Source: CAZAMP01 sp964486455 (lineage in GTDB: Bacteria; Eisenbacteria; RBG-16-71-46; CAZAMP01). Taken from it: a stretch of DNA of 5,868 nucleotides. The notes under the pieces are model-generated. The model did no database searches. It saw only the letters and a program-made list of their open reading frames with translations, and was not told where the DNA came from. The stretch spans positions 1 through 5,868 of the forward strand of contig CAZAMP010000086.1 in assembly GCA_964486455.1 (NCBI GenBank), read 5' to 3'. Shown here piece by piece: positions 1 through 5,824 of the stretch. How positions within the stretch are numbered: the stretch's first letter is position 1; each line of letters starts with the position of its first letter. A program made the translations under genes and the position numbers.

Positions 1-719
1 TCCGGGTGATCGTCATGCTCGCTGCGCACGCCTTCGATCTGGCCATAGAGATGCGTGAAGAACGGGCTGTTGGTGCCGGCCTTGAGCGCATCACCGGTGG
101 CGTGGTCCGCCCCCTCGAAGACGAGGCGGAACTCGATTTTCTCGTGAACACGTATGCGGTTTTCACGCGGCATGTATTCGACGGGGGAGACCTCGACCCG
201 TCCCATGTCGACCGCGCGAAGGCGTCCGATAGACTCCGTGTCTACGATATTCCGCGCAACGACATCGGCATCGTATGCGTCGGGTTCGAAGATGAACGGC
301 CAGGTCTCGGGGACCGCGCTCTTCGGCATGCTGGGCTGAGCGGGCATGAGGCGGTTCGTGATCCCATACTCACTCAGGTCGATCTCACGGCTCTCCACCG
401 AGATGAGCTCGATCCGGGTCGTGGCGCCGTATGGGATCTCGATGAGGCGATTCATCATCGGTAGTTCAGGCGCACCGACTTCCTTCGAGCTGTGAAAGCC
501 GGGAATGAGGAGCCGCGTGAAGGCCCCCTCCGCCGTCAACACGTCGAGCCCGCGGAGCTCGGCGACTTCGACGCGGAAGTGGAGGGCGTCATGCTCCTGT
601 GACAGCAGTGTGATGCTGGACGTCTCGGGTCCGAGCTGGACCGAGGTTTGATCGGCCAGGGCACTTCCCGCGACAAGGAAGATGCCAAGCAAGCCGCACA
701 TGACGTATCGAGTGGTCAT
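1..719 (-). CDS. C25-family (gingipain-type) secreted cysteine peptidase, N-terminal part only
   Basis: The minus frame is open from an ATG at 719 to the left edge: 239 codons with no stop, so the gene is cut by the window. Residues 1-22 form a signal peptide (basic MTTR start, hydrophobic LLGIFLV core, SALA before D23), implying Sec export. Residues about 45-205 match the C25 propeptide (gingipain R/K prodomain). The hallmarks seen are a GAPELP segment (82-87), LIEIPYGA (92-99), a PAQPSMPKS stretch (126-134), TWPFIFEPDAY (139-149) and VEVSPVEYMP (175-184). The propeptide keeps the enzyme inactive until cleavage. The His/Cys catalytic domain would lie beyond the window, so activity and any C-terminal sorting domain cannot be judged. 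An in-frame ATG lies one codon upstream (722); GAGAGGG sits about 7 nt before the 719 start, which favours 719. The glutaminyl cyclase gene is upstream on the same strand, about 116 bp away. A protein that keeps the prodomain but lacks peptidase activity cannot be excluded. Confidence 0.85.
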   Translation of the reverse strand, partial: MTTRYVMCGLLGIFLVAGSALADQTSVQLGPETSSITLLSQEHDALHFRVEVAELRGLDVLTAEGAFTRLLIPGFHSSKEVGAPELPMMNRLIEIPYGATTRIELISVESREIDLSEYGITNRLMPAQPSMPKSAVPETWPFIFEPDAYDADVVARNIVDTESIGRLRAVDMGRVEVSPVEYMPRENRIRVHEKIEFRLVFEGADHATGDALKAGTNSPFFTHLYGQIEGVRSEHDDHP

Positions 720-835
720 CATCTGCCCTCTCATTGAAGGTGTAGTGGATGTAAATGCGGTATGGATATGGAAACCTATTAATGATATCAGATTGTCAGG
801 AAGCCGGGAAGGCATAGGGGTCTGAGGGGGGGGAT
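720..835 (-). promoter_or_regulatory. AT-rich intergenic leader upstream of the C25 peptidase gene
   Basis: This spacer between the cyclase stop and the peptidase start contains an AT-rich island at about 742-795 inside otherwise GC-rich DNA. It holds the palindrome TGATATCA (783-790) and a tandem TATGGA hexamer (761-772). On the minus strand CTGACA (799-794) could serve as a -35, but no good -10 lies 16-18 bp from it. A run of eight G (826-833) sits next to the cyclase stop. A promoter for the peptidase gene is plausible from composition only; read-through from the cyclase gene is equally possible, since no terminator is visible. Confidence 0.3.
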
Positions 836-1669
836 TCAGCGGCGTGTCTGGGCGGCGACGAGCTCGATCTCGAAGAGACTCGGCCAGTTCTTCCCCGTGA
901 CGAAAAGACGCCTGCCGACGCGGTCGAAGGCAATGCCGTTGAGCGCCCCGGTCCTCTCTTCGCGACGGCGCACCGGCATCAGGTTGGTCAGGTCTATCCA
1001 ATTCGTCAACGCGCCGCTATCCGGATCGATGACGGCGATCCGATTGGTGGGGTAGACGTTGGCAAAGATCCGCCCACCGATGTACTCGAGCTCATTGAGG
1101 TTCGAGACGCGGGAGTCACCGTCCTTGACGGCTACCTTCCGTCGGATATCGAACGAGTCTGGATCTCTGAAGAAGAGGGTGTCCGAGCCGTCGGACATGA
1201 TGAGGTGAACCCCGTTGCTGGTCAGTCCCCACCCCTCGTCTTCATAGACCAGTGTGTCCTCGACAGCGAAACTGAAGAGGTCATAGACGAATGCAATCCC
1301 CTCGAGCCACGTGAGCTGAATCAGGCGCGTCCCGTGGTTTGTGAGGCCCTCACCGAAGTGCTCTTCGGGAACCGGATGGGATTGAAGGACTTCTCCCGTC
1401 GCGGGATCGACACGGCGGATGGAGGAGCTACCCCATTGCCCCGTGCTTTCGTAGAACAGCCCGTCCAGGTAGAGGAGACCCTGTGTGAACGCCTGCTCGT
1501 CATGCGGATACTCCGCAACGACGTCATACGTGTAGAAGGGAACGTCGTCGGATGTGAATGGCTGCGACGGTGTCGGCGGGCCGATGGAGCTATCGAAGCA
1601 AGACGATAGCAGCACTCCGACACAGACGCTCAGGAGAAGCGCCAACACAGGTCGGGGTTGCCGGTTCAT
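836..1669 (-). CDS. Glutaminyl-peptide cyclotransferase, plant/papaya type (Glu_cyclase_2), predicted lipoprotein
   Basis: This 277-residue protein belongs to the five-bladed beta-propeller glutaminyl cyclases, which turn N-terminal Gln of peptides into pyroglutamate with release of ammonia. Residues 1-24 are a lipoprotein signal with hydrophobic core and lipobox LSSC (Cys24), then a Pro/Ser-rich linker, so it is probably anchored to an envelope membrane. Family motifs appear in order: AFTQGL (60-65), YESTG (73-77), IQLTW (117-121), EGWGLT then MSDGS (145-162), LNELEYI (191-197), ANVYPTNRI (203-211), LNGIAFD (243-249) and VTGKNWPSLFE (257-267). The Glu of ESTG, the Asn of LNELE and the Lys of VTGK match the active-site residues I recall for papaya cyclase. 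One position that is usually Trp (ANVW) is Tyr here. The frame is open up to an ATG at 1819, but that extension has no signal character. I chose 1669 because the lipoprotein signal starts there and GGGGAG precedes it. It shares strand with the C25 peptidase downstream. Confidence 0.9.
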   Translation of the reverse strand: MNRQPRPVLALLLSVCVGVLLSSCFDSSIGPPTPSQPFTSDDVPFYTYDVVAEYPHDEQAFTQGLLYLDGLFYESTGQWGSSSIRRVDPATGEVLQSHPVPEEHFGEGLTNHGTRLIQLTWLEGIAFVYDLFSFAVEDTLVYEDEGWGLTSNGVHLIMSDGSDTLFFRDPDSFDIRRKVAVKDGDSRVSNLNELEYIGGRIFANVYPTNRIAVIDPDSGALTNWIDLTNLMPVRRREERTGALNGIAFDRVGRRLFVTGKNWPSLFEIELVAAQTRR

Positions 1670-1732
1670 CCTGCTCCCCGGTCGGTCCAAGGGTCTCAAC
1701 TGTCGTCGAACCTCCTCCGGCGACTGTCCGGA

Positions 1733-1761
1733 ACTGTAGATGGGATGCTTTGCATTGACAA
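1733..1761 (-). promoter_or_regulatory. Candidate sigma70-type promoter for the glutaminyl cyclase gene
   Basis: On the minus strand TTGTCA (1761-1756, 5 of 6 matches to TTGACA) is followed after exactly 17 bp by TACAGT (1738-1733, 4 of 6 matches to TATAAT). Transcription would start near 1726 and give a leader of about 57 nt before the ATG at 1669. The consensus of the host sigma factor is unknown, so this is a pattern match with suitable placement. Confidence 0.35.
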
Positions 1762-1781
1762 GGATGACGGTCGTACAATGC
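1752..1781. promoter_or_regulatory. Inverted repeat GCATTG-N18-CAATGC in the divergent promoter region
   Basis: A perfect 6-bp dyad, GCATTG (1752-1757) and CAATGC (1776-1781), lies between the divergent cyclase and rubrerythrin genes. It overlaps the candidate minus-strand -35. On the plus strand the same stretch holds TTGACA (1755-1760) and TACAAT (1774-1779), but these are only 13 bp apart, too close for a normal promoter; TTGCAT (1750-1755) is 18 bp from TACAAT and fits the spacing with a poor -35. A repressor or activator site for the rubrerythrin unit is possible, but 6-bp arms can arise by chance. Confidence 0.25.
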
Positions 1782-1830
1782 GACCCATCTCGATTCAGGA
1801 CGTACTCAGCATCACGCAAGGGAGCATGAG

Positions 1831-2286
1831 ATGGAGCGGTGGGGTTCCGCGGAGGAGATACTCGACTTCGCGGTCAAGCAGGAAGAGCGGGCGGCGAAGT
1901 TCTACGGTGATTTGGCAAAGAAGGTTGGGGATTCCCCGATGCGGAGTGTCTTCGAGGAGTTCGCCAGGGAAGAGATCGGCCACAAGGCCAAGCTTCTGGC
2001 AGTCAAGTCGCAGGGCAGTTTCACGCCGAGGCCTCAGAAGGTTGCGGATCTGAAGATCGCGGACTACCTCGCGGATGTGGACCAGAATGAAGAGTTGGAC
2101 TATCAAAGCGCCTTGATCCTGGCGATGAAGCGCGAGAAGGCGGCTTTCAGGCTCTATACGCGGCTGGCCGAGATGGCTGAGGACGCCGATCTCAAGGCGG
2201 TCATGCTGGCGCTCGCCCAAGAGGAAGCCAAGCACAAGCTCCGGTTCGAGATGGAGTACGACGAGGATGTCCTCCGGGAGAACTGA
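1831..2286 (+). CDS. Rubrerythrin-type ferritin-like di-iron protein, no rubredoxin domain
   Basis: This 151-residue, all-helical cytoplasmic protein carries the four di-iron ligand motifs of rubrerythrin-like ferritins: E18 in EERAAKFY, E48-x-x-H51 (EIGH), E102 in EKAAFRLY, and E132-x-x-H135 (EAKH). Each single Glu lies seven residues before a Tyr, giving two half-bundles that coordinate the metal pair. Members reduce hydrogen peroxide or handle iron. This one lacks the C-terminal CxxC rubredoxin module of classical rubrerythrin and has no Cys at all, so it needs an external electron donor. The start is set by AAGGGAG (1818-1824), 6 nt before the ATG; an overlapping ATG at 1826 is in another frame. 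The next gene begins 6 nt after the stop, so the two are almost certainly co-transcribed. The peroxidase or iron role is inferred from the family; the fold and ligand set are seen directly. Confidence 0.9.
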   Translation: MERWGSAEEILDFAVKQEERAAKFYGDLAKKVGDSPMRSVFEEFAREEIGHKAKLLAVKSQGSFTPRPQKVADLKIADYLADVDQNEELDYQSALILAMKREKAAFRLYTRLAEMAEDADLKAVMLALAQEEAKHKLRFEMEYDEDVLREN

Positions 2287-2292
2287 TCGAGG

Positions 2293-3294
2293 ATGGCCGA
2301 CCCGTTAGAAATCGTCGACAGCGAACGCCTGCGCGACGCATTCGGAAACCGCGTGCGTCGCGTCGACCTGACTCTCCATCCCGCGGACTCTTCAACGCCG
2401 CTCTTCGATTTCTTGGCCGAGACCGCCGAGCGAGTTCTCGCCGCCGCGGACGGAGCCGCCACGCTCGAGAGCGGTGACGGGAGTGGGCTTCCGGCCCGAC
2501 CCGGCCTGACGATCACGGCCGCGGGATGTGGGGCAATCAACTACCTTGCGGCGCCCGCCGGGCCGGAAACCGCACCATTTCTGGAAGCACTCGAGCGTCT
2601 GGCGAATCCAAGCCCGGTCTCCGACGATACTCCCGCCGCAGATCGCGACGCCCTCGGCGGCGAGGCGGAGCTGCTTGTCTTCATCGCCTCCGCCTGTCCG
2701 CATTGTCCGCAGGCGGTGCGGGCGGCGATCAGTCTTGCTATCGATCGCCGTGCAATCACGGTTTCGATCGTCGATGCGCAGCTCTTCCCCGAGCTCGCGG
2801 AGCGCCACGCTGCCCGATCGGTACCCATGACGATCGTGGACGGTCGGCTGTCGATCACCGGGGTCGTCGACGCGACGAAGCTCGAGCAAGAGCTGGTCGC
2901 CCGCGGAACTCCCGCCTATGAAGCCCGCGTCCTTCGTGCGCACGTGGAATCCGGACGAATCGAAACCGCTGTACGACACCTGCAATCCCGAACGGGATGT
3001 CAGAGCTTCGTTTCCGAATGGCGTGAGAGTACGACGTCACTTCGAATGGGACTTCTGCTTGCAGCGGAGACGCTGCTCGAGGAGTTCCCGTCGATGCTGG
3101 ACTCTGCGGTTTCCAATCTCCTGCCGGCACTGGAATCGGATGACGGCGCACTTCGCGGTGACACGGCGGATCTGCTCGGTCGGATCGGCCATTTGTCCGC
3201 GCTGCCTGCGCTCACCGCGCTGCTCGAAGACCCTATTGAGGATGTCGCCGAGATTGCCGCCGAGGCAATCGAGGAGATCACACGTCGCGATTGA
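2293..3294 (+). CDS. Tandem thioredoxin-fold (PDO/AhpF-N-like) protein with CPHC site fused to HEAT-like repeats
   Basis: This 333-residue protein has no signal peptide and is probably cytoplasmic. Residues about 8-105 resemble the first thioredoxin fold of protein disulfide oxidoreductases and the AhpF N-terminus, with a typical closing segment around INYLAAPAGPE (82-92), but have no CxxC. Residues about 124-202 form a second thioredoxin fold with active site C135-P-H-C138 after strand ELLVFIASA, the downstream FPELAER helix, and the cis-Pro loop SVPMTIVDG (P178). Residues about 249-333 are helical and repeat-like (LLPALESDDGALRGDTADLLGRIG, then LPALTALLEDP to the end), consistent with about two HEAT repeats. 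GAGG abuts the ATG directly, so translation probably depends on coupling to the rubrerythrin gene 6 nt upstream (a GGGAG lies 12 nt away). It could be a dithiol reductant or a repair partner for the di-iron protein, with HEAT repeats as a docking surface; that role is inference. The HEAT call is weaker than the CPHC domain. Confidence 0.82.
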   Translation: MADPLEIVDSERLRDAFGNRVRRVDLTLHPADSSTPLFDFLAETAERVLAAADGAATLESGDGSGLPARPGLTITAAGCGAINYLAAPAGPETAPFLEALERLANPSPVSDDTPAADRDALGGEAELLVFIASACPHCPQAVRAAISLAIDRRAITVSIVDAQLFPELAERHAARSVPMTIVDGRLSITGVVDATKLEQELVARGTPAYEARVLRAHVESGRIETAVRHLQSRTGCQSFVSEWRESTTSLRMGLLLAAETLLEEFPSMLDSAVSNLLPALESDDGALRGDTADLLGRIGHLSALPALTALLEDPIEDVAEIAAEAIEEITRRD

Positions 3295-3316
3295 CCGGTC
3301 TCCGATCTCCTCCGGG

Positions 3317-3763
3317 CTATTCGCTGCGCTTTTTCCGCGGTCGTGCCGGTTTCGGTTTCAGCATGAGCTCCCAGAGCGCAGTGAGTAGGTCTTGCGCGGA
3401 CAGCATCCCGACGAGCTCTCCGGTCTTGTCCAGAACGGGAAGCGCGCCGTAGCGATGCTCGCGGAGGATGTTCACGGCCTTGCGGATGCTGTCGTACGTG
3501 TGAACAACCTCGGGGTTCGACGTCATCACGTCCTTGACGTGAACGTCGTCGGTGATCTGGTAGTAGGAGGTCCAATCGTCCAGCGCGTCCGCCCACCTCG
3601 GTCGCCTGAGATCCCGGTCGCTGATGATCCCGACGAGCTTGTCACCGTCGACCACGGGTAGATGGCGAACGCGGCGGCTGCGCATGATCAGGAAGGCATC
3701 CTTAACACTCATGCCGGGGCTCGCCGTTATCGGCTTTGTCGTCATAAATTTGCTGACCTTCAT
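3317..3763 (-). CDS. Two-CBS-domain protein
   Basis: This 148-residue stand-alone Bateman module has CBS1 at about residues 1-55 (MTTKPITASPGMSVKDAFLIM, RHLPVVDGDKLVGIISDRDL) and CBS2 at about 75-130 (VKDVMTSNPEVVHT, YGALPVLDKTGELVGMLSAQDLL). The G-[IM]-[IL]-S-x-x-D-L endings typical of adenosine-nucleotide-binding CBS pairs are present. Such proteins sense AMP, ATP, SAM or similar ligands and regulate partners, but no partner is fused or adjacent here, so its target is unknown. The C-terminus is a basic Lys/Arg/Pro tail (from about 136), possibly for docking to nucleic acid or protein. The open frame extends far upstream to 4522, antisense to the protease; the ATG at 3763 was chosen for its strong GGAGGAG and because CBS1 begins right there. 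It converges on the thioredoxin-HEAT gene with only 22 bp between stops and no clear terminator. Confidence 0.9.
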   Translation of the reverse strand: MKVSKFMTTKPITASPGMSVKDAFLIMRSRRVRHLPVVDGDKLVGIISDRDLRRPRWADALDDWTSYYQITDDVHVKDVMTSNPEVVHTYDSIRKAVNILREHRYGALPVLDKTGELVGMLSAQDLLTALWELMLKPKPARPRKKRSE

Positions 3764-3767
3764 CAGA

Positions 3768-3774
3768 CTCCTCC
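3768..3774 (-). promoter_or_regulatory. Ribosome binding site deciding the CBS protein start
   Basis: GGAGGAG on the minus strand; its GGAGG core is 6 nt before the ATG at 3763. It is a near-perfect Shine-Dalgarno and rules out the longer upstream reading of this frame. Confidence 0.75.
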
Positions 3775-3844
3775 GTTTACACGGGAATGGGTGCGTGGCA
3801 ACGGCGGACCGCCAAGCCATCCGAGCGAACAAAGTATCGTAGCA

Positions 3845-3869
3845 CGAAGAGAGCCGTCGACACTCTTCG
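3845..3869. repeat. Perfect 7-bp inverted repeat CGAAGAG-N11-CTCTTCG between divergent genes
   Basis: The arms lie at 3845-3851 and 3863-3869 around an 11-nt spacer that itself contains the palindrome GTCGAC (3856-3861). It sits in the middle of the 177-bp region between the CBS gene (minus) and the aspartyl protease gene (plus), roughly 80 bp from each start. It could be an operator for a dimeric regulator or a 5'-leader hairpin; no T-run follows on either strand, so it is not a canonical terminator. I see no convincing -35/-10 pair in this intergenic region on either strand. Confidence 0.35.
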
Positions 3870-3929
3870 AAACTCACGGCGCGCCCACACGGTATCGCCT
3901 GAGATGCAATCGGTTCCGTCAATGAGCAG

Positions 3930-3935
3930 AGGAGG
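3930..3935 (+). promoter_or_regulatory. Ribosome binding site deciding the GTG start of the aspartyl protease gene
   Basis: AGGAGG lies 5 nt before the GTG at 3941. The ATG triplets at 3936 and 3945 are in other frames (the first reads ATG ACG TGA and stops at once), so GTG is the start supported by spacing and by the signal peptide that follows. Confidence 0.75.
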
Positions 3936-3940
3936 ATGAC

Positions 3941-5809
3941 GTGAATGGTCCACGACGCTGGGCGCGGCTCGGTACGGCGCTCTTCGGGGCTCTTGCGTTC
4001 ACGGTTGCCGTGGCGACGGGGGCGGAATCCCCCGACCCGTATACGGTGTTGGGGCGTCACTATGAGGCCGTCGGGGGGCTTGAGAACCTGAAGGACGAAC
4101 GATCGGTCCATCTGGAGGCTACCCTTTCCATCGCTGGACTCAGCGGGTCCATCGCGCATTGGGAGATTCGTCCCGATCGGAGGCGGACCGAGATCGATCT
4201 GAAGATCCTCACACAAACGATGGGGGATAACGGCACGGTCAGATGGGAGGTCGACTCGAACGGGAAGCTTCGGATCGAGCAGGATGAGAACGAGCTGGCG
4301 AGACGGGACGTGGAGATTCGCCTGGCGAAATACGAGCACCTCGATCCGGAGTCGGACGTGTTCACCCTTGCCCTGGAGGGCCTCGCGACGGTCGAGGGTG
4401 AGGAGTGTCACGTGCTCAAGATCACGAACAGTCTCGAGAGCACCGTCCGGACCTGGTTCATCGGCACGTCCGACTACTTGCTGCGGAAGTCGATCACCGC
4501 GCGTCTCGATGTGGAGCAGCACGCACTCTTCTCAGACTTCAGACGGGTCGGGGAGCTGTTGATTCCGTTTGTGGAAGAGGAGGAGATCCTCCCGATCGGG
4601 CAGAAACAGACCCTTTCCATAACGAAGTACGAATCGAACCCGGCGATCGACGCGTCACTTTTCGAACCACCGGGTGAGGACGTCCGCGACTTCGCATTCA
4701 CCGCGGGGGGGCACTCTGAGGTGATTCCCTTCGAGTTCATCGGGGATCACATCTTCGTCAAGGTCATAGTCGATTGCGTCGAGAGCAGGTGGATCCTGGA
4801 CAGCGGCGCCAGTGTGAGCGTCATCGATCCCGCGTTCGCCGACGAGCTGGGGCTCGAATCGGGCGGTAGCATGAAGGGGCAGGGCGCGGGGCATGCCGTC
4901 GACGTGACCTTCGTGACGCTTCCCGGGATGCGCGTGGGCGGAATAGAATTCGCCGAGCAGCAAATAGCCTCCATCGAGTTCAGCGAGCTTCTGAGGAGCG
5001 TGTACGAACTCGAGGTCACGGGAATCCTTGGATACGACTTTCTTTCCCGTTTCGTCTCCCGCATCGACATCGGGGAAGAAACGCTCACCGTCTACGACCC
5101 AGACCACTTCACCTATGAAGGGGATGGTGAGGTTGTGGACGCTCCGCTTCGCGGCAACATCTTCGCTGTTCCGGTTACGCTCGATGATCGGTTTGAGGGG
5201 AGGTGGACGCTTGACCTGGGGGCCAGCGGGCTGTCGATGAGTCATTCCTTCGGTAGGGAGCATGGCTTCCTGGATCGCAAGGGGATCATCGGTGCGGGCT
5301 TCGGGGCCGGCGGCCGGATCGAGGGACGCGCTTCGCGCTACGATAACATCAAGGTCGGCGGACACGAGGTCGGGATGCCGATCATTTCCATGCCCACGAG
5401 CGAGGTCGAGGGCGCGTTCCGCAGCGCCGAAATCAGCGGCAATCTCGGCAACGATCTCTTTCGTCGCTTTGTCCTCTACCTCGACTACGGGCACCAGCAG
5501 GTGATCTTCGAAAAGGGAGCTGATTTCGAGACGGAATTCCCGCTCCAGAAGGGCGGCCTTTTCGCGTGGCGCACGGATACCGGCGCGTATGAGTTGTATT
5601 TCGTATCCCCCGGTACGCCGGCGGATCAGGCGGGTCTCGAGGAGGGGGACACTCTTCTCTCCATCAATGGAATCGATGTCGAGCATCTGGGTGGGCTCCT
5701 GGCCATCCGGGATTTGATGAGGAAGGATGTGGATACGACGTATCGCATCACCGTCCGGCGAGACGGCGTGCGGAGCGATCATGAGCTGACGCTTCGCGAT
5801 CTGTTCTAG
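3941..5809 (+). CDS. Exported LolA-like / tandem retropepsin-like aspartyl protease / PDZ protein
   Basis: This 622-residue protein begins with a signal peptide (basic start to R9, hydrophobic core 10-25, cleavage probably near A28), so it acts in the periplasm or outside. Residues about 33-245 resemble the LolA/LolB-like beta fold of envelope proteins, with an HYEAVGGLENL opening and an ALFSDFRRVGELLIP segment. Two retropepsin-like lobes follow. Lobe 1 (about 262-382) has DSGAS (D287) and LGYDFLSRF (from L363); lobe 2 (about 405-515) has DLGAS (D425) and LGNDLFRRF (from L502). The Asp-to-LG spacing is almost identical (76 and 77 residues), showing an internal duplication, so one chain could form the two-Asp active site of a pepsin-like enzyme. 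Lobe 2 has Leu where Thr or Ser is usual, which may weaken catalysis. A PDZ domain closes the protein (about 535-620; SPGTPADQAGLEEGDTLLSI, S556 onward). Substrate unknown. Translation starts at GTG after AGGAGG. It is divergent from the CBS gene. Confidence 0.85.
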   Translation: MNGPRRWARLGTALFGALAFTVAVATGAESPDPYTVLGRHYEAVGGLENLKDERSVHLEATLSIAGLSGSIAHWEIRPDRRRTEIDLKILTQTMGDNGTVRWEVDSNGKLRIEQDENELARRDVEIRLAKYEHLDPESDVFTLALEGLATVEGEECHVLKITNSLESTVRTWFIGTSDYLLRKSITARLDVEQHALFSDFRRVGELLIPFVEEEEILPIGQKQTLSITKYESNPAIDASLFEPPGEDVRDFAFTAGGHSEVIPFEFIGDHIFVKVIVDCVESRWILDSGASVSVIDPAFADELGLESGGSMKGQGAGHAVDVTFVTLPGMRVGGIEFAEQQIASIEFSELLRSVYELEVTGILGYDFLSRFVSRIDIGEETLTVYDPDHFTYEGDGEVVDAPLRGNIFAVPVTLDDRFEGRWTLDLGASGLSMSHSFGREHGFLDRKGIIGAGFGAGGRIEGRASRYDNIKVGGHEVGMPIISMPTSEVEGAFRSAEISGNLGNDLFRRFVLYLDYGHQQVIFEKGADFETEFPLQKGGLFAWRTDTGAYELYFVSPGTPADQAGLEEGDTLLSINGIDVEHLGGLLAIRDLMRKDVDTTYRITVRRDGVRSDHELTLRDLF

Positions 5810-5824
5810 GCTGTTTCTAGCCCG

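Noticed and set aside
6..464. A 152-codon plus-strand open frame at the left edge.
   Set aside because: It lies antisense to the C25 propeptide frame, which has a signal peptide, a Shine-Dalgarno and clear family motifs; the plus frame shows no recognisable domain.
826..833. Run of eight G, considered as a frameshift or phase-variation tract.
   Set aside because: It lies just past the cyclase stop, outside any coding frame, so a slip would not alter a protein; it is at most a sequencing-error hotspot.
1670..1819. Upstream extension of the glutaminyl cyclase frame, adding 50 codons.
   Set aside because: It would bury the lipoprotein signal inside the protein and would cover the candidate promoter; the ATG at 1669 fits the signal peptide.
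1795..2235. A 146-codon minus-strand open frame.
   Set aside because: It is antisense to the rubrerythrin gene, whose ligand motifs are complete.
3295..3345. Possible terminator in the convergent gap, because a T5 run lies at 3330-3334.
   Set aside because: I found no stable stem directly before the T-run; the best complementarity is 4 bp, and the T-run lies inside the CBS coding end.
3764..4522. Upstream extension of the CBS protein frame, adding 253 codons.
   Set aside because: It runs antisense through the protease signal peptide and LolA-like domain, while the strong GGAGGAG and the CBS1 start support the ATG at 3763.
4655..5782. A 375-codon minus-strand open frame across most of the protease gene.
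   Set aside because: Long antisense frames are common in GC-rich coding DNA. The opposite strand encodes recognisable retropepsin and PDZ motifs, and this frame has no family features.
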